From Acidovorax sp. CCYZU-2555 (GTDB taxonomy: Bacteria; Pseudomonadota; Gammaproteobacteria; Burkholderiales; Burkholderiaceae_C): a stretch of DNA of 46,168 nt. Location: assembly GCF_018413525.1 (NCBI RefSeq), contig NZ_JAHCDD010000048.1:1-46168 (forward strand). The letters are read 5' to 3'. This document shows positions 46,166-46,168 of this stretch, piece by piece (the first letter of the stretch is position 1; each line of letters begins with the position of its first letter). The notes beneath the pieces were generated by a model, which saw only the letters and a list, made by a program, of their open reading frames with translations, did not search any database and was not told the DNA's origin. Both the position numbers and the translations under genes were made by a program.

Positions 46166-46168
46166 GGG

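Overview
The window is high-GC, gene-dense chromosomal DNA from a betaproteobacterium, most likely a member of the Comamonadaceae (Burkholderiales). This is inferred from the gene orders mlaFEDACB - ABC-2 exporter - ibaG - murA - hisG - hisD and pilMNOPQ - aroK - aroB - dgt - gltB - gltD, from system II cytochrome c maturation beside a cytochrome c4, and from a short HisG. It is core genome with a few small accessory insertions. No rRNA, tRNA, CRISPR array, prophage or complete IS was seen, and no gap between genes exceeds 300 bases.

Layout. 1-11015 (minus): an envelope/anabolic run reading mlaF-E-D-A-C-B (outer-membrane lipid asymmetry), an ABC-2 exporter pair, ibaG, murA, hisG, hisD, then an inserted RHH/PIN toxin-antitoxin pair, then hisC (cut by the window edge). 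11151-13467 (minus): a polar amino acid ABC importer. 13625-14059 (plus): a DUF3293 protein. 14115-20368 (minus): glutamate synthase gltB-gltD. 20440-21400: a REP-associated transposase-like gene with a degenerate HUH motif, flanked by repeats. 21427-26088 (minus): a SAM methyltransferase, a DUF1415 protein, dgt, aroB and aroK. 26205-32855 (minus): an Ig-like lipoprotein and the type IV pilus operon pilMNOPQ. 33129-35513 (plus): mrcA (PBP1A), divergent from pilM. 35578-37049: cyaY (minus), then lptM and an ODP/MBL-fold protein behind an FNR-like promoter (plus). 37243-38882 (minus): msrP-msrQ, bracketed by inverted copies of a 108-bp repeat. 39174-43484 (minus): cytochrome c4, resB and ccsB. 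43557-45290 (plus): the GTPase yihA (engB) and an alpha/beta hydrolase. 45296-46165 (minus): an LpxL-type acyltransferase.

How it works together. Most genes serve the cell envelope: Mla phospholipid transport, MurA and PBP1A for peptidoglycan, LptM and LpxL for LPS, type IV pili, and MsrPQ for periplasmic protein repair. The rest serve central amino acid metabolism (His, Glu, shikimate, amino acid uptake) and c-type cytochrome assembly.

Most unusual points: the toxin-antitoxin module that splits hisD from hisC and carries three perfect palindromes at 16-bp spacing; an AcrR/TtgR-like palindrome upstream of mlaF; a class II FNR-type promoter in front of a stand-alone ODP-like protein; a RAYT with Q-x-Q in place of the H-x-H motif; and the paired repeats around msrPQ. 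No complete multi-gene system that looks entirely new was found.
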